A stretch of 64,000 nt of DNA, taken from Pseudomonas indica NBRC 103045 (GTDB lineage: Bacteria; Pseudomonadota; Gammaproteobacteria; Pseudomonadales; Pseudomonadaceae). The translations under genes were made by a program, and so were the position numbers. The stretch is taken from positions 62,001 to 126,000 of the forward strand of contig NZ_BDAC01000005.1 of NCBI RefSeq assembly GCF_002091635.1. The letters are read 5' to 3'. Positions 1 through 9,090 of this stretch are shown here, one piece after another; the stretch's first letter is position 1; the number at the start of each line of letters is the position of its first letter. The notes under the pieces were generated by a model. That model worked only from the letters and a program-made list of their open reading frames with translations, ran no database searches and was not told the origin of the DNA.

Positions 1-1
1 G

Positions 2-1513
2 CGTGGGCTGCTCGGTCACGAAGAGCAGACCGCCTGCGAATACCGCACGGCCCACCCAGTCACGCTCTGGCCCCTGGAGGTTGCCCGTGTCGAATATTTC
101 GGCACCCCGGCAGCGACCCTCGGGCGCCTGGCCGCCAGCGAGCCCCGCGCCAAGGCCGGCCTGCGCCTGCGCCTGCGTACCGGCGCCGGGCTGCCCTTCA
201 ACAGCCTGGGCCTGGACAGCTTGCCGTTCTACCTGCACGGCGCCGACGAACAACCCTTCCGCCTTTACGAGCAACTGTTCGGCAAGGCATGCGCGCTGTT
301 CGTGAAAAGCCCGCAGGATGACTGGGTGGAGCGCCTGCCGCTGAAAGCGCTGCGCCCCCGCGGGCTGGATGACGAAGATGCCCTGCTGCCGGTGGTGCCG
401 CGAGCCTTCCAGGGCTACCGGCTGTTGCAGGAGTACTTCGCCCTGCCCCATCGCTACCTGTTCGCCGAGTTCACCGGGTTGGGCCCGGCCGTCCGCCGCT
501 GTGCCGGCCAGGAGCTGGAATTGATCGTCCTGTTCGAGCAACTGGACCCGACCCTGGAAGGCACGCTGGGCGTCGAGCAATTCGTGCTTTTCTGTACGCC
601 GGCGATCAACCTGTTTCCACGGCGCGCGGACCGCATCCACCTGTCCGAGCGGGTGCACGAACATCACGTGATCGCCGACCGTACCCGCCCGCTGGATTTC
701 GAAATCCACTCGCTGCAACAGGTCACCGGCTACGGCAGCGGCCCGGAGCAGCCGTTCCAGCCGTTCTATGCCGTGCGCGACCCGGCCCGCTACGGTCGCG
801 AGCAGGCCTACTACATCGTCCGCCGCGAGCCGCGCCGGTTGTCCAGCCAGCGTCGGCGGCGCGGGCCGCGGGCCAGCTACGTCGGCAGCGAGACGTTCGT
901 CTCCCTGGTGGACGCCAACCAGGCACCCTATCGCCATGATCTGCGCCAACTGGGCGTCAAGGCGCTGTGCACCAACCGCGACCTGCCGCTGCTGATGCCG
1001 GTGGGCACGGCGAAAAGCGACTTCACCCTGGAAGACAGCGCCCCCGTGCTGGCCGTGCGCTGCCTGGCCGGGCCGAGCCGGCCGCGTGCCAGCCGTGCCC
1101 ACGATGCCAGCGCCTGGCGCCTGATCAGCCAACTCTCGCTGAACTACCTGTCGCTGACCGAGCATGGACAAGGGGCGGCGGCCCTGCGCGAGTTGCTGCG
1201 CCTGTACGGCGACCCCGGCGACCCGGCCATTCAATTGCAGATCGAGGGGCTGCGCGAAGTACGCAGCCGGCCTTGCACCCGTCGCCTGCCGATGCCGGGC
1301 CCGATCGTCTTCGGCCGTGGCCTGGAGATCAGCCTGGAATTCGACGAAAACGCCTTTCGCGGCACCGGGGTCTTCCTCCTCGGCAGTGTGTTCGAGCGTT
1401 TCCTGACCCGTTATGTGTCGATCAACAGCTTTACCGAAACGGTGCTGCGCACCACGGAACGAGGCGAGGTGATGCGATGGCCGGCGAACCCCGGACGCCG
1501 TCCGAACCTTTGA
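2..1513 (+). CDS. tssF: T6SS baseplate protein TssF (5' truncated by window)
   Basis: TssF (VasA/ImpG) is a cytoplasmic baseplate subunit that forms wedge complexes with TssG, TssE and TssK. The frame is open from base 2, without a start codon in the window; 503 residues are visible, so by the usual family length (about 600) roughly the first 100 are missing. The start at 221 is only an internal Met: upstream codons in the same frame read CEYRTAHPVTLWPLEV, the conserved TssF stretch after the N-terminal domain. The gene ends 37 bases inside tssG, showing translational coupling. In P. aeruginosa H1-T6SS this gene is followed by tssG and clpV1, as here. Assignment rests on this motif and on gene order. 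Confidence 0.93.
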   Translation, partial: RGLLGHEEQTACEYRTAHPVTLWPLEVARVEYFGTPAATLGRLAASEPRAKAGLRLRLRTGAGLPFNSLGLDSLPFYLHGADEQPFRLYEQLFGKACALFVKSPQDDWVERLPLKALRPRGLDDEDALLPVVPRAFQGYRLLQEYFALPHRYLFAEFTGLGPAVRRCAGQELELIVLFEQLDPTLEGTLGVEQFVLFCTPAINLFPRRADRIHLSERVHEHHVIADRTRPLDFEIHSLQQVTGYGSGPEQPFQPFYAVRDPARYGREQAYYIVRREPRRLSSQRRRRGPRASYVGSETFVSLVDANQAPYRHDLRQLGVKALCTNRDLPLLMPVGTAKSDFTLEDSAPVLAVRCLAGPSRPRASRAHDASAWRLISQLSLNYLSLTEHGQGAAALRELLRLYGDPGDPAIQLQIEGLREVRSRPCTRRLPMPGPIVFGRGLEISLEFDENAFRGTGVFLLGSVFERFLTRYVSINSFTETVLRTTERGEVMRWPANPGRRPNL

Positions 1514-2526
1514 ATACTCTCGCCGAGATGGCGACCGAGCCCTGGAGCTATGACTTCTTCCAGGCGCTGCGGCGCATCGAGTGCGAGTTACCGGAACGCC
1601 CGCGTATCGGCCATTCGGTACGCCTGGGCGAAGACCCGCTACGCCTCGGCCAACGCCCGGATTGTGGCTTCGCCCCTTCGACCCTGGCCGCCGTGGACCC
1701 TGGGACCGACGGCCGGCCGCCGCGTCTCGAACAATTCTTCTTCGGCCTGACCGGACCGAACGGCCCGCTGCCCCTGCACCTTACCGAATACGCCCGGGAA
1801 CGCGCGCGGCACCACGGCGATCCGACCTTCAAGCGCTTCCTGGACGTCTTCAACCACCGCCTGCTCACCCTCTTCTACCGCGCCTGGGCCGAGTCGCGGC
1901 CGACGGTCAGCCACGACCGTCCGGACGACGACTACTGGGCCGCGCGCCTGGGTGCGCTATCCGGTCGCGGCATGGAAAGCCTGCTCGGCCAGGGGCCGAT
2001 CTCCGACAGCGCGCGCTACCACTACACCGGCCACCTGGCGGCGCAGACCCGCTACCCGGACGGCCTGAGCGCCATTCTCTCCACCTACTTCGAGCTGCCG
2101 GTGAGCATCGAGGAGTACATCGGGCAGTGGCTGGAACTCCCCGAGTGCAGCCGGCTCGGCCACAGCGCCAGCTCGCTCGGCGAAGACCTTTGCCTGGGCA
2201 GTCACGTCTGGGACCGGCAGCACAAGTTCCGCATTCGCCTGGGCCCGCTGGACCTCTCCCATTACCAGCGCCTGCTGCCCGACGGCGAGCTGTTCGGCGA
2301 ACTTGCCGCCTGGGTCGCGGAATACCAGGGCGAGGAGCTGGATTGGGAAGTGAACCTGGTACTGCGCCAGGAAGACGTGCCGCCCATCAACCTCGACGGC
2401 GGCGACCGGCTCGGCTTCAACACCTGGCTGGGTACGCCGGAAACGGACCCCGCGGACCTCTCGCTAGGTCGCCATTACGCCTTGGAAAGCCCCTCCAGCC
2501 CACGGACCGAGGAGACAACAACATGA
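1477..2526 (+). CDS. tssG: T6SS baseplate protein TssG
   Basis: TssG (VasB/ImpH) is the baseplate wedge partner of TssF. The protein has 349 residues, normal for the family, with the typical N-terminal WSYDFFQALRRIEC segment followed by an FFGLTGPNGPLP motif. The frame stays open far upstream, but that part lies inside tssF and is non-coding. ATG 1477 is chosen because a purine-rich GAGGCGAGG sits just before it and it overlaps the tssF end as expected for this pair; ATG 1528, just before the WSYDFF segment, is a weaker alternative. The stop codon overlaps the start of tssH (ATGA), so the two are co-translated. Confidence 0.94.
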   Translation: MAGEPRTPSEPLNTLAEMATEPWSYDFFQALRRIECELPERPRIGHSVRLGEDPLRLGQRPDCGFAPSTLAAVDPGTDGRPPRLEQFFFGLTGPNGPLPLHLTEYARERARHHGDPTFKRFLDVFNHRLLTLFYRAWAESRPTVSHDRPDDDYWAARLGALSGRGMESLLGQGPISDSARYHYTGHLAAQTRYPDGLSAILSTYFELPVSIEEYIGQWLELPECSRLGHSASSLGEDLCLGSHVWDRQHKFRIRLGPLDLSHYQRLLPDGELFGELAAWVAEYQGEELDWEVNLVLRQEDVPPINLDGGDRLGFNTWLGTPETDPADLSLGRHYALESPSSPRTEETTT

Positions 2527-5240
2527 GCGAAATCAGCCGCGCCGCGCTGTTCGGCAAATTGAACAGCCTCGCCTACAAGGCCATCGAAGCCGCCACGGTG
2601 TTCTGCAAGCTGCGGGGCAACCCCTACGTCGAACTGGTCCACTGGCTCCACCAGATTCTCCAGTTGCCGGATTCCGACCTGCACCAGTTGATCCGCCAGT
2701 TCAATGTGGAGCCGGCCCGGCTGGCCAAGGACATGAGCGATGCGCTGGACCGCCTGCCGCGCGGCTCCACCTCGATCACCGACCTCTCCTCCCACGCCGA
2801 GGAAGCGGTGGAGCGCGGCTGGGTCTACGGCAGCCTGATGTTCGGCGAGAGCCAGGTGCGCACCGGCTACCTGATCGTCGGCATTCTCAAGACGCCGAGC
2901 CTGCGCCATGCCCTGCTGGCGATCTCCCGCGAGTTCGACAAGTTCAAGGTGGAAACACTGACCGAGCGCTTCGACGAATACGTGGGCAACTCGCCGGAGA
3001 ACGGTCTGTCCGCCACCGACGGCTTCAACGCTGCCGCCGCGCCCGGCGAAGCCAGCGGCGCCATGGCGCCCAGCGCCCTGGGCAAGCAGGAAGCACTCAA
3101 GCGCTTCACCGTCGACCTCACCGAACAGGCCCGCAACGGCAAGCTTGACCCTATCGTCGGCCGTGACGAGGAAATCCGCCAACTGGTGGACATCCTCATG
3201 CGGCGACGGCAGAACAATCCGATCCTCACCGGCGAAGCCGGGGTGGGCAAGACGGCGGTGGTGGAAGGTTTCGCCTTGCGCATCGTCGCCGGCGACGTGC
3301 CGCCCGCGCTCAAGGACGTAGAACTGCGCAGCCTGGACGTCGGCCTGCTGCAAGCCGGTGCGAGCATGAAGGGCGAGTTCGAGCAACGCCTGCGCCAGGT
3401 GATCGAGGACGTCCAGAGTTCGCCCAAGCCGATCATCCTGTTCATCGACGAAGCCCACACCTTGGTCGGCGCCGGCGGCGCGGCGGGTACCGGAGATGCG
3501 GCCAACCTGCTCAAACCGGCCCTGGCCCGCGGCACCCTGCGCACCGTGGCGGCCACCACCTGGGCGGAATACAAGAAGCACATCGAGAAAGACCCGGCCC
3601 TGACCCGGCGCTTCCAGGTCGTGCAGGTGGACGAGCCGTCCGAGCAGAAGGCGATCCTGATGATGCGCGGCGTCGCCTCCACCATGGAGCAGCACCACAA
3701 GGTGCAGATCCTCGACGAGGCGCTGGAGGCGGCGGTGAAGCTGTCCCACCGCTACATCCCGGCACGGCAGTTGCCGGATAAGTCGGTCAGCCTGCTGGAC
3801 ACCGCCTGCGCGCGGGTCGCCATCAGCCTGCATGCGGTGCCCGCCGAGGTGGACGACAGCCGCCGGCGCATCGAAGCCCTGACCACCGAACTGGCAATCA
3901 TCGAGCGCGAGCAGGCCATCGGTATCGACATCCGCAGCCGCCGCGCCGACGCCGAAGCGGCGCTGGCCGACGAGCGCGAGCGTCTGGCTGCGCTGGAGGC
4001 CCGTTGGAGCGAAGAGAAGGCGCTGGTGGACGAGCTGCTCGCCGTGCGCGCCCAATTGCGTGGCGCGGCAGAAGCGGTCGACGACACCGGCTCCGCTCCG
4101 GACGCACCGGCCGGCCGCCTCGACGATGCCGAGCGCCAGTCCCTGCGCGACAGGCTCGGCGAATTGCAGGAGCGTTTGAGCACGCTGCAGGGCGAGTCGC
4201 CATTGATCCTGCCGAGCGTGGACTACCAGGCCGTGGCCTCGGTGGTGGCGGACTGGACCGGCATCCCGGTCGGCCGCATGGCGCGCAACGAGATCGAGAC
4301 TGTCCTCAACCTCGACCGGCAACTGAAGAAGCGCATCATCGGCCAGGACCATGCCCTGGAGATGATCGCCAAGCGCATCCAGACCTCCCGCGCCGGCCTC
4401 GACAACCCGAGCAAGCCGATCGGCGTATTCCTCCTCGCCGGTACTTCCGGCGTCGGTAAGACGGAAACCGCCCTGGCCCTGGCCGAAGCCCTGTATGGCG
4501 GCGAGCAGAACGTCATCACCATCAACATGAGCGAGTTCCAGGAAGCGCACACCGTCTCCACCCTCAAGGGCGCCCCGCCCGGCTATGTGGGCTACGGCGA
4601 AGGCGGCGTGCTGACCGAGGCCGTGCGGCGCAAGCCCTACAGCGTGGTGCTGCTCGACGAAGTGGAGAAGGCCCACCCGGACGTCCACGAGATTTTCTTC
4701 CAAGTGTTCGACAAGGGCATGATGGAAGACGGCGAAGGCCGCCTGATCGACTTCAAGAACACCCTCATCCTGCTCACCACCAATGCCGGTACCGAGCTGA
4801 TTTCCAACCTATGCAGCGACCCGGAACTGATGCCCGACCCGGAAGGCATCGCCAAGGCCCTGCGCGAACCGCTGCTCAAGGTCTTCCCGGCCGCCCTGCT
4901 CGGCCGCCTGGTGACCATCCCCTATTACCCGTTGAGCGATGAAATGCTGAAGAGCATCACACGCTTGCAACTCGACCGGATCAAACGCCGTGTCGAAGCC
5001 GGCCACAAGGTGCCGTTCGACTACGATCCGGAGGTGGTCGATCTGATCGTCTCACGCTGCACCGAAACCGAGAGCGGCGGCAGGATGATCGATGCCATCC
5101 TCACCAACACGCTGCTGCCCGACCTGAGCCGGGAGTTCCTCACCCGCATGCTGGAAGGCAGGCCGCTGGCCGGGGTGCATATCAGCGGCCGCGACAACAC
5201 GCTGCACTACGATTTCGAACGCGGGGCGGCTAGCGCCTGA
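2523..5240 (+). CDS. tssH: T6SS AAA+ ATPase TssH (ClpV)
   Basis: ClpV disassembles the contracted TssB/TssC sheath so that its subunits can be reused. The 905-residue product is a Clp/Hsp100-type ATPase: an N domain (about 1-160) that in the family binds TssC, a first AAA module with Walker A GEAGVGKT (237-244) and Walker B IILFIDEA (from 304), a coiled-coil middle region rich in Glu/Arg (about 440-560), and a second AAA module with GTSGVGKT (640-647) and VVLLDE (708-713). The start overlaps the tssG stop by ATGA; the longer upstream open frame is a tssG shadow. vgrG follows after 17 bases. By synteny it is most like H1-type ClpV1. Confidence 0.96.
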   Translation: MSEISRAALFGKLNSLAYKAIEAATVFCKLRGNPYVELVHWLHQILQLPDSDLHQLIRQFNVEPARLAKDMSDALDRLPRGSTSITDLSSHAEEAVERGWVYGSLMFGESQVRTGYLIVGILKTPSLRHALLAISREFDKFKVETLTERFDEYVGNSPENGLSATDGFNAAAAPGEASGAMAPSALGKQEALKRFTVDLTEQARNGKLDPIVGRDEEIRQLVDILMRRRQNNPILTGEAGVGKTAVVEGFALRIVAGDVPPALKDVELRSLDVGLLQAGASMKGEFEQRLRQVIEDVQSSPKPIILFIDEAHTLVGAGGAAGTGDAANLLKPALARGTLRTVAATTWAEYKKHIEKDPALTRRFQVVQVDEPSEQKAILMMRGVASTMEQHHKVQILDEALEAAVKLSHRYIPARQLPDKSVSLLDTACARVAISLHAVPAEVDDSRRRIEALTTELAIIEREQAIGIDIRSRRADAEAALADERERLAALEARWSEEKALVDELLAVRAQLRGAAEAVDDTGSAPDAPAGRLDDAERQSLRDRLGELQERLSTLQGESPLILPSVDYQAVASVVADWTGIPVGRMARNEIETVLNLDRQLKKRIIGQDHALEMIAKRIQTSRAGLDNPSKPIGVFLLAGTSGVGKTETALALAEALYGGEQNVITINMSEFQEAHTVSTLKGAPPGYVGYGEGGVLTEAVRRKPYSVVLLDEVEKAHPDVHEIFFQVFDKGMMEDGEGRLIDFKNTLILLTTNAGTELISNLCSDPELMPDPEGIAKALREPLLKVFPAALLGRLVTIPYYPLSDEMLKSITRLQLDRIKRRVEAGHKVPFDYDPEVVDLIVSRCTETESGGRMIDAILTNTLLPDLSREFLTRMLEGRPLAGVHISGRDNTLHYDFERGAASA

Positions 5241-5257
5241 GCGAGGCCGGAGTATCG

Positions 5258-7507
5258 ATGGCGATCACACAGAACACGCGACTGGTACAGGTCACCAGCC
5301 CCCTCGGGGAGAACGTGCTGGTCCTGCAGAGCCTGGATGGCAGCGAAGAACTCGGACGGATTTTCCAGTACGAACTGGAGCTGATTTCCGAAGACCCGTC
5401 CGTCAAGTTCGACCAACTGCTGGGCAAGCCCATGACCCTGACGCTGGAGCTGCACGACGGCGGCAAGCGCTATTTCCACGGCATCGTCAGCCGGTGCAGC
5501 CAGGGCGCCGGCAACGGCCAGTTCGCCGGCTACCACGTCAGCCTGCGGCCCTGGCTGTGGCTGCTCAGCCGCACCTCCGATTGCCGGATTTTCCAGAACC
5601 GCACCGTGCCGGACATCATCAAGCAGGTGTTCCGCGACCTCGGTTTTTCCGATTTCGAGGACTCGTTGAGCCAGACCTACCGCGAGTGGGAATACTGCGT
5701 ACAGTACCGCGAGACCAGCTTCGACTTCGTCAGCCGGCTGATGGAACAGGAAGGCATCTACTACTACTTCCGCCACGAGAAAAGCCGCCACGTGCTGGTA
5801 CTGGCCGATGCCTACGGCGCGCATTCGACGGTGAGCAACTACGCCAGCGTGCCCTACTACCCACCGACCGACGAGCAGCGCGAACGCGACCACTTCTTCG
5901 ATTGGCGCCTGGCCCGCGAAGTCCAGCCCGGCTCCCTGGCACTCAACGACTATGATTTCCAGCGACCCGGCGCGCGCCTGGAGGTCCGCTCCAGCGTGTC
6001 GCGCAGCCATGCTCACGGCGACTACCCGCTCTACGACTACCCGGGCGAGTACGTACAGAGCAAGGATGGCGAGCACTACGCCCGCACCCGCATCGAAGCC
6101 ATCCAGGCGCAGTTCGAACGCGTGCAACTGCGCGGCAAGGCGCGCGGCCTGGGCTCCGGCCATCTGTTCAAACTGACCAACTACCCCCGCGACGACCAGA
6201 ACCGCGAATACCTGGTGGTGGGCGCGCGCTACCGCATCACCCAGGAAAGTTACGAATCGGGCCACATGGAAGGCATGCTGCAATACGAAAGCGACCTCGA
6301 CTGCATGGACGCCAGCCAGACCTTCCGCCCTCTGCCGCTCACCCCGCTGCCCATCGTCCAGGGGCCGCAGACCGCCCTGGTGGTCGGCCCCGGCGGTGAA
6401 GAGATCTGGACCGACCAATACGGCCGGGTGAAGGTGCACTTCTACTGGGACCGCCACGACCAGTCCAACGAGAACAGCTCCTGCTGGATGCGCGTATCCC
6501 AGGCCTGGGCCGGCAAGAACTGGGGCGCGATCCAGATTCCGCGCATCGGCCAGGAGGTCATCGTCAGCTTCCTCGAAGGCGACCCCGACCGGCCGATCAT
6601 CACCGGCCGGGTCTACAACGCCGAACAGACCGTGCCCTACGACCTGCCCGCCAATGCCACCCAGAGCGGCGTGAAGAGCCGTTCCAGCAAGGGCGGCACG
6701 CCGGCGAACTTCAACGAAATCCGCATGGAGGACAAGAAAGGCGCGGAGCAGCTCTTCATCCATGCGGAGAAGAACCAGGACATCGAGGTCGAGAACGACG
6801 AGACCCACTGGGTCGGCCACGACCGCAGCAAGACCATCGACAACGACGAGACCGTCCTCGTCCAGCATGACCGCACCGAGACGGTGGGCAACAACGAAAC
6901 CATCACCATCGGCGTGAACCGCACCGAGAGCGTCGGCAACAACGAGACCATCACCATTGGGGTGAACCGCACGGAAGTCGTCGGCAGCAACGAAACCATC
7001 ACCATCGGCAGCAACCGTACGATCACCGTCGGCGCCAACGAGACCGCCGCCGTGGCCCTGCAACGCACCCATGCGGTGGGCCTCAACGAGACGATCACCG
7101 TCGGCGCCGCCCAGGAAGTCGCCATTGGTGCCTACCAGACCGTCAACGTGGGTGCCAACCAGGACATCAACGTGGGCCGCAACCAATCGACCAACGTAGG
7201 CTCCAACCGCTCGGTGGATGTCGGCTCCAATCTGTCGACCACGGTGAAATCGAACGAATCGCGCAAGGTCGACGGCGGGCGAACCACCGACATCGACAAG
7301 AACGATTCCCTGAAGGTGGGCAATAACCTCGTCATCGACGCCGGCGACTCGATCACCATCAAGACGGGCAGCGCCAGCATCACGATGAAGAAGGACGGCA
7401 CCATTCAGATCAAGGGTAAGGACATCACCATCGATGGCTCCGGCGCGATCAACGTCAAGGCCAACAAGAACGTGGTGATCAAGGGACGAAAGATCCTGCA
7501 GAACTAG
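5258..7507 (+). CDS. vgrG: T6SS spike protein VgrG with long repetitive C-terminal needle
   Basis: VgrG trimers form the spike at the tip of the Hcp tube and carry effectors. The 749-residue protein has a gp27-like part (about 1-380), a gp5 OB-fold part around DQYGRVKVHFYWDRHDQ (near 386) and a C-terminal beta-helix region (about 510-749) built from degenerate 8- and 16-residue repeats such as NRTESVGNNETITIGV. There is no added catalytic domain after the needle, so it is a structural rather than an evolved VgrG. A GGCCGGAG site precedes ATG 5258. Directly downstream lies a module that, from memory, matches the genes after vgrG1b (PA0095-PA0101) in P. aeruginosa; a vgrG1a copy is not present between clpV and this gene. 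Confidence 0.95.
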   Translation: MAITQNTRLVQVTSPLGENVLVLQSLDGSEELGRIFQYELELISEDPSVKFDQLLGKPMTLTLELHDGGKRYFHGIVSRCSQGAGNGQFAGYHVSLRPWLWLLSRTSDCRIFQNRTVPDIIKQVFRDLGFSDFEDSLSQTYREWEYCVQYRETSFDFVSRLMEQEGIYYYFRHEKSRHVLVLADAYGAHSTVSNYASVPYYPPTDEQRERDHFFDWRLAREVQPGSLALNDYDFQRPGARLEVRSSVSRSHAHGDYPLYDYPGEYVQSKDGEHYARTRIEAIQAQFERVQLRGKARGLGSGHLFKLTNYPRDDQNREYLVVGARYRITQESYESGHMEGMLQYESDLDCMDASQTFRPLPLTPLPIVQGPQTALVVGPGGEEIWTDQYGRVKVHFYWDRHDQSNENSSCWMRVSQAWAGKNWGAIQIPRIGQEVIVSFLEGDPDRPIITGRVYNAEQTVPYDLPANATQSGVKSRSSKGGTPANFNEIRMEDKKGAEQLFIHAEKNQDIEVENDETHWVGHDRSKTIDNDETVLVQHDRTETVGNNETITIGVNRTESVGNNETITIGVNRTEVVGSNETITIGSNRTITVGANETAAVALQRTHAVGLNETITVGAAQEVAIGAYQTVNVGANQDINVGRNQSTNVGSNRSVDVGSNLSTTVKSNESRKVDGGRTTDIDKNDSLKVGNNLVIDAGDSITIKTGSASITMKKDGTIQIKGKDITIDGSGAINVKANKNVVIKGRKILQN
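6835..7260 (+). repeat. In-gene tandem repeats coding the VgrG beta-helix
   Basis: Near-identical 48-base units (aacaacgaaaccatcaccat core) recur, best preserved at about 6885-7010, then decay toward 7260. Each encodes two 8-residue steps of the pattern xNxTxxVG / NETITIGx. This is the repeated strand of the VgrG triple beta-helix, not a separate element. The high identity of the central copies suggests recent duplication or a potential for length variation. Confidence 0.8.
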
Positions 7508-7518
7508 GAGTGACAGGC

Positions 7519-7965
7519 ATGACGGTTCAATACGCGCTACCCAGCCAGGCCCGCATCGACGGCGTGGTCATCGGCGTTCTACTCGACCTGCCGCAGGCCG
7601 GGACGCCCGTGGTGACCTACCCTGGCTGCGCCGAGCAGCAAGGCATCGCCGCCCGCACCACCGCCCTGCTGGCTCCCCAGGACATCGGCACCCAGGTCGC
7701 GCTGATGTTCGAAGACGGCGACCCGGCCCGCCCCTTGGTGATTGGCCGCCTGCTCGGCCAAGCCGTCACGCCCGCTCCGGTCGCCCAAGTGCAACTGGAC
7801 GACCAGCGCCTGGAGCTGCATGCCGAACGCGAGATCGTCCTGCGGTGCGGCAAGGCCAGTATCACCCTCACCCGTGAAGGCAAGGTGCTGATCCGCGGCG
7901 CATACCTGTCGAGTCGATCGTCCGGTGCGAATCGCATCAAGGGTGGTTCGGTGCAGATCAACTGA
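7519..7965 (+). CDS. DUF6484-type T6SS accessory protein
   Basis: A 148-residue protein of the type found after vgrG in effector clusters (DUF6484, PA0096-like by synteny, from memory). It reads as a small beta-rich protein: an N-terminal part with GVVIGVLLDL and GTQVALMFEDGDPARPLVIGRL, resembling the OB-fold surface of VgrG/gp5 proteins, then a C-terminal SITLTREGKVLIRGAYL segment resembling the DUF2345/needle repeats. ATG 7519 is chosen over GTG 7510 because AGGAG lies 8 bases before the ATG, and the GTG is part of that site. Function is inferred: probably an adaptor in mounting the PAAR-like effector on the VgrG. Confidence 0.7.
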   Translation: MTVQYALPSQARIDGVVIGVLLDLPQAGTPVVTYPGCAEQQGIAARTTALLAPQDIGTQVALMFEDGDPARPLVIGRLLGQAVTPAPVAQVQLDDQRLELHAEREIVLRCGKASITLTREGKVLIRGAYLSSRSSGANRIKGGSVQIN

Positions 7966-7977
7966 GGCCGCGCGCGA

Positions 7978-9090
7978 ATGGAATTGCTCAACGCCACGCG
8001 CCTCGCTGCCGCCTACACCCAGGGCCTCGCCCCGGACGGGCGCGAATCCCTGGTGGTGGTCGCCAAAGGCACCTTCGACATGCCGCTGGACGGTAGCGAG
8101 GCGCGCCTCGCCGAACGGCAACGTCCGCTGCTGATGGCCGATACCTTCTTCGGCGAGCCGGGTCTGTCCGCACCGCGCCAGGAAATGGACTTCGCCCCGG
8201 TCAAACCCTTCTGCGACGTGCTCGTGCTGGGCAAGGCCCATGCCCCCGATGGCCGCCCGGCCACGCGCGTCACCGCCGGCATCCGCGTCGGCAAGGTCAG
8301 CAAGGCATTTGCGGTGGTCGGTCCGCGTCACTGGCAACATGCGTTGCTCGGCATCGGTCCCAGCTTGCCCCAGCCGTTCACCGAACTGGAGATTTCCTAC
8401 GCCCAGGCCTTCGGCGGCAACCATCCCATGGAAAACGAACCGGAGATGCGCCACTGCTACCTGGACAACCCGGGCGGATGCGGCTGGTATCCCCGTGCGA
8501 TTGCCGCCGCCGATATCGTCGGCATGCCGCTGCCCAGCACCGAAGCGCTGAGCCAGCCCATCGAGAGCCCCAGCGGCGACTACCGCCCCATGGCCCTCGG
8601 TCCCATCGGTCGTAGCTGGCCGCAACGCGCTGCCTTCGCCGGTACCTACGACGACGCCTGGCTCGCCGACTGCTTTCCGTTCCTGCCGCCCGACTTCGAC
8701 AACCGCTACTTCCAGGCCGCCCCGGCCGACCAGCAGACCGATCACCTGAAGGGGGGCGAGGACGTGCTGCTGCTCAACCTCACGCCGCAGGAACGCGCTG
8801 GCTTCAAGGTGCCGACCATGCAGGTACCGGTAACCTTCTTCCTGAAAAAAGGCGGCCACGAGACCGTGCAGGCAGTGATCGACACCCTGGCCATCGACAC
8901 CGACAGCCGTACCGTCGAAGTCACCTGGCGCACCAGCCGCCCACTCAAACGCAACATGTTCGAGATCGCCCAGGTGCTGGTGGGCACCATGTCCACCGCC
9001 TGGTGGCGCGCTCGCGAGCTGGGTAAGGACTACTACCCGTCCCTCTCGGCACTGGTGAAGTCCAAGCGCGTGCCGGAGGAAAGCGATTGA
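7978..9090 (+). CDS. DUF2169 domain protein, T6SS effector adaptor/chaperone
   Basis: A 370-residue cytoplasmic protein with the DUF2169 pattern: an N-terminal SLVVVAKGTFDMPLDG strand, a PVKPFCDVLVLGKAHAPDG segment, then an AQAFGGNHPMENEPEMR loop and a C-terminal beta part. DUF2169 proteins are encoded between vgrG and PAAR effectors and are thought to help effector loading; no catalytic motif is visible. The start is 12 bases after the DUF6484 gene and the stop overlaps the next start (TGATG), so it belongs to the vgrG operon. PA0097-like by synteny, from memory. Confidence 0.82.
   Translation: MELLNATRLAAAYTQGLAPDGRESLVVVAKGTFDMPLDGSEARLAERQRPLLMADTFFGEPGLSAPRQEMDFAPVKPFCDVLVLGKAHAPDGRPATRVTAGIRVGKVSKAFAVVGPRHWQHALLGIGPSLPQPFTELEISYAQAFGGNHPMENEPEMRHCYLDNPGGCGWYPRAIAAADIVGMPLPSTEALSQPIESPSGDYRPMALGPIGRSWPQRAAFAGTYDDAWLADCFPFLPPDFDNRYFQAAPADQQTDHLKGGEDVLLLNLTPQERAGFKVPTMQVPVTFFLKKGGHETVQAVIDTLAIDTDSRTVEVTWRTSRPLKRNMFEIAQVLVGTMSTAWWRARELGKDYYPSLSALVKSKRVPEESD

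Noticed and set aside
2475..4703. 742-codon open frame on the minus strand
   Set aside because: It is antisense to clpV, whose two AAA modules are intact; the translated product is low in motifs and His/Gly/Val-rich as expected for a shadow frame of high-GC DNA.
5207..7186. 659-codon open frame on the minus strand with VGADGD-type repeats
   Set aside because: It mirrors the vgrG coding strand; the repeats are the complement of the VgrG needle repeats.
6835..7260. Regularly spaced repeats considered as a CRISPR array
   Set aside because: They are in frame within vgrG, have no unique spacers of constant length, and encode the known beta-helix pattern.
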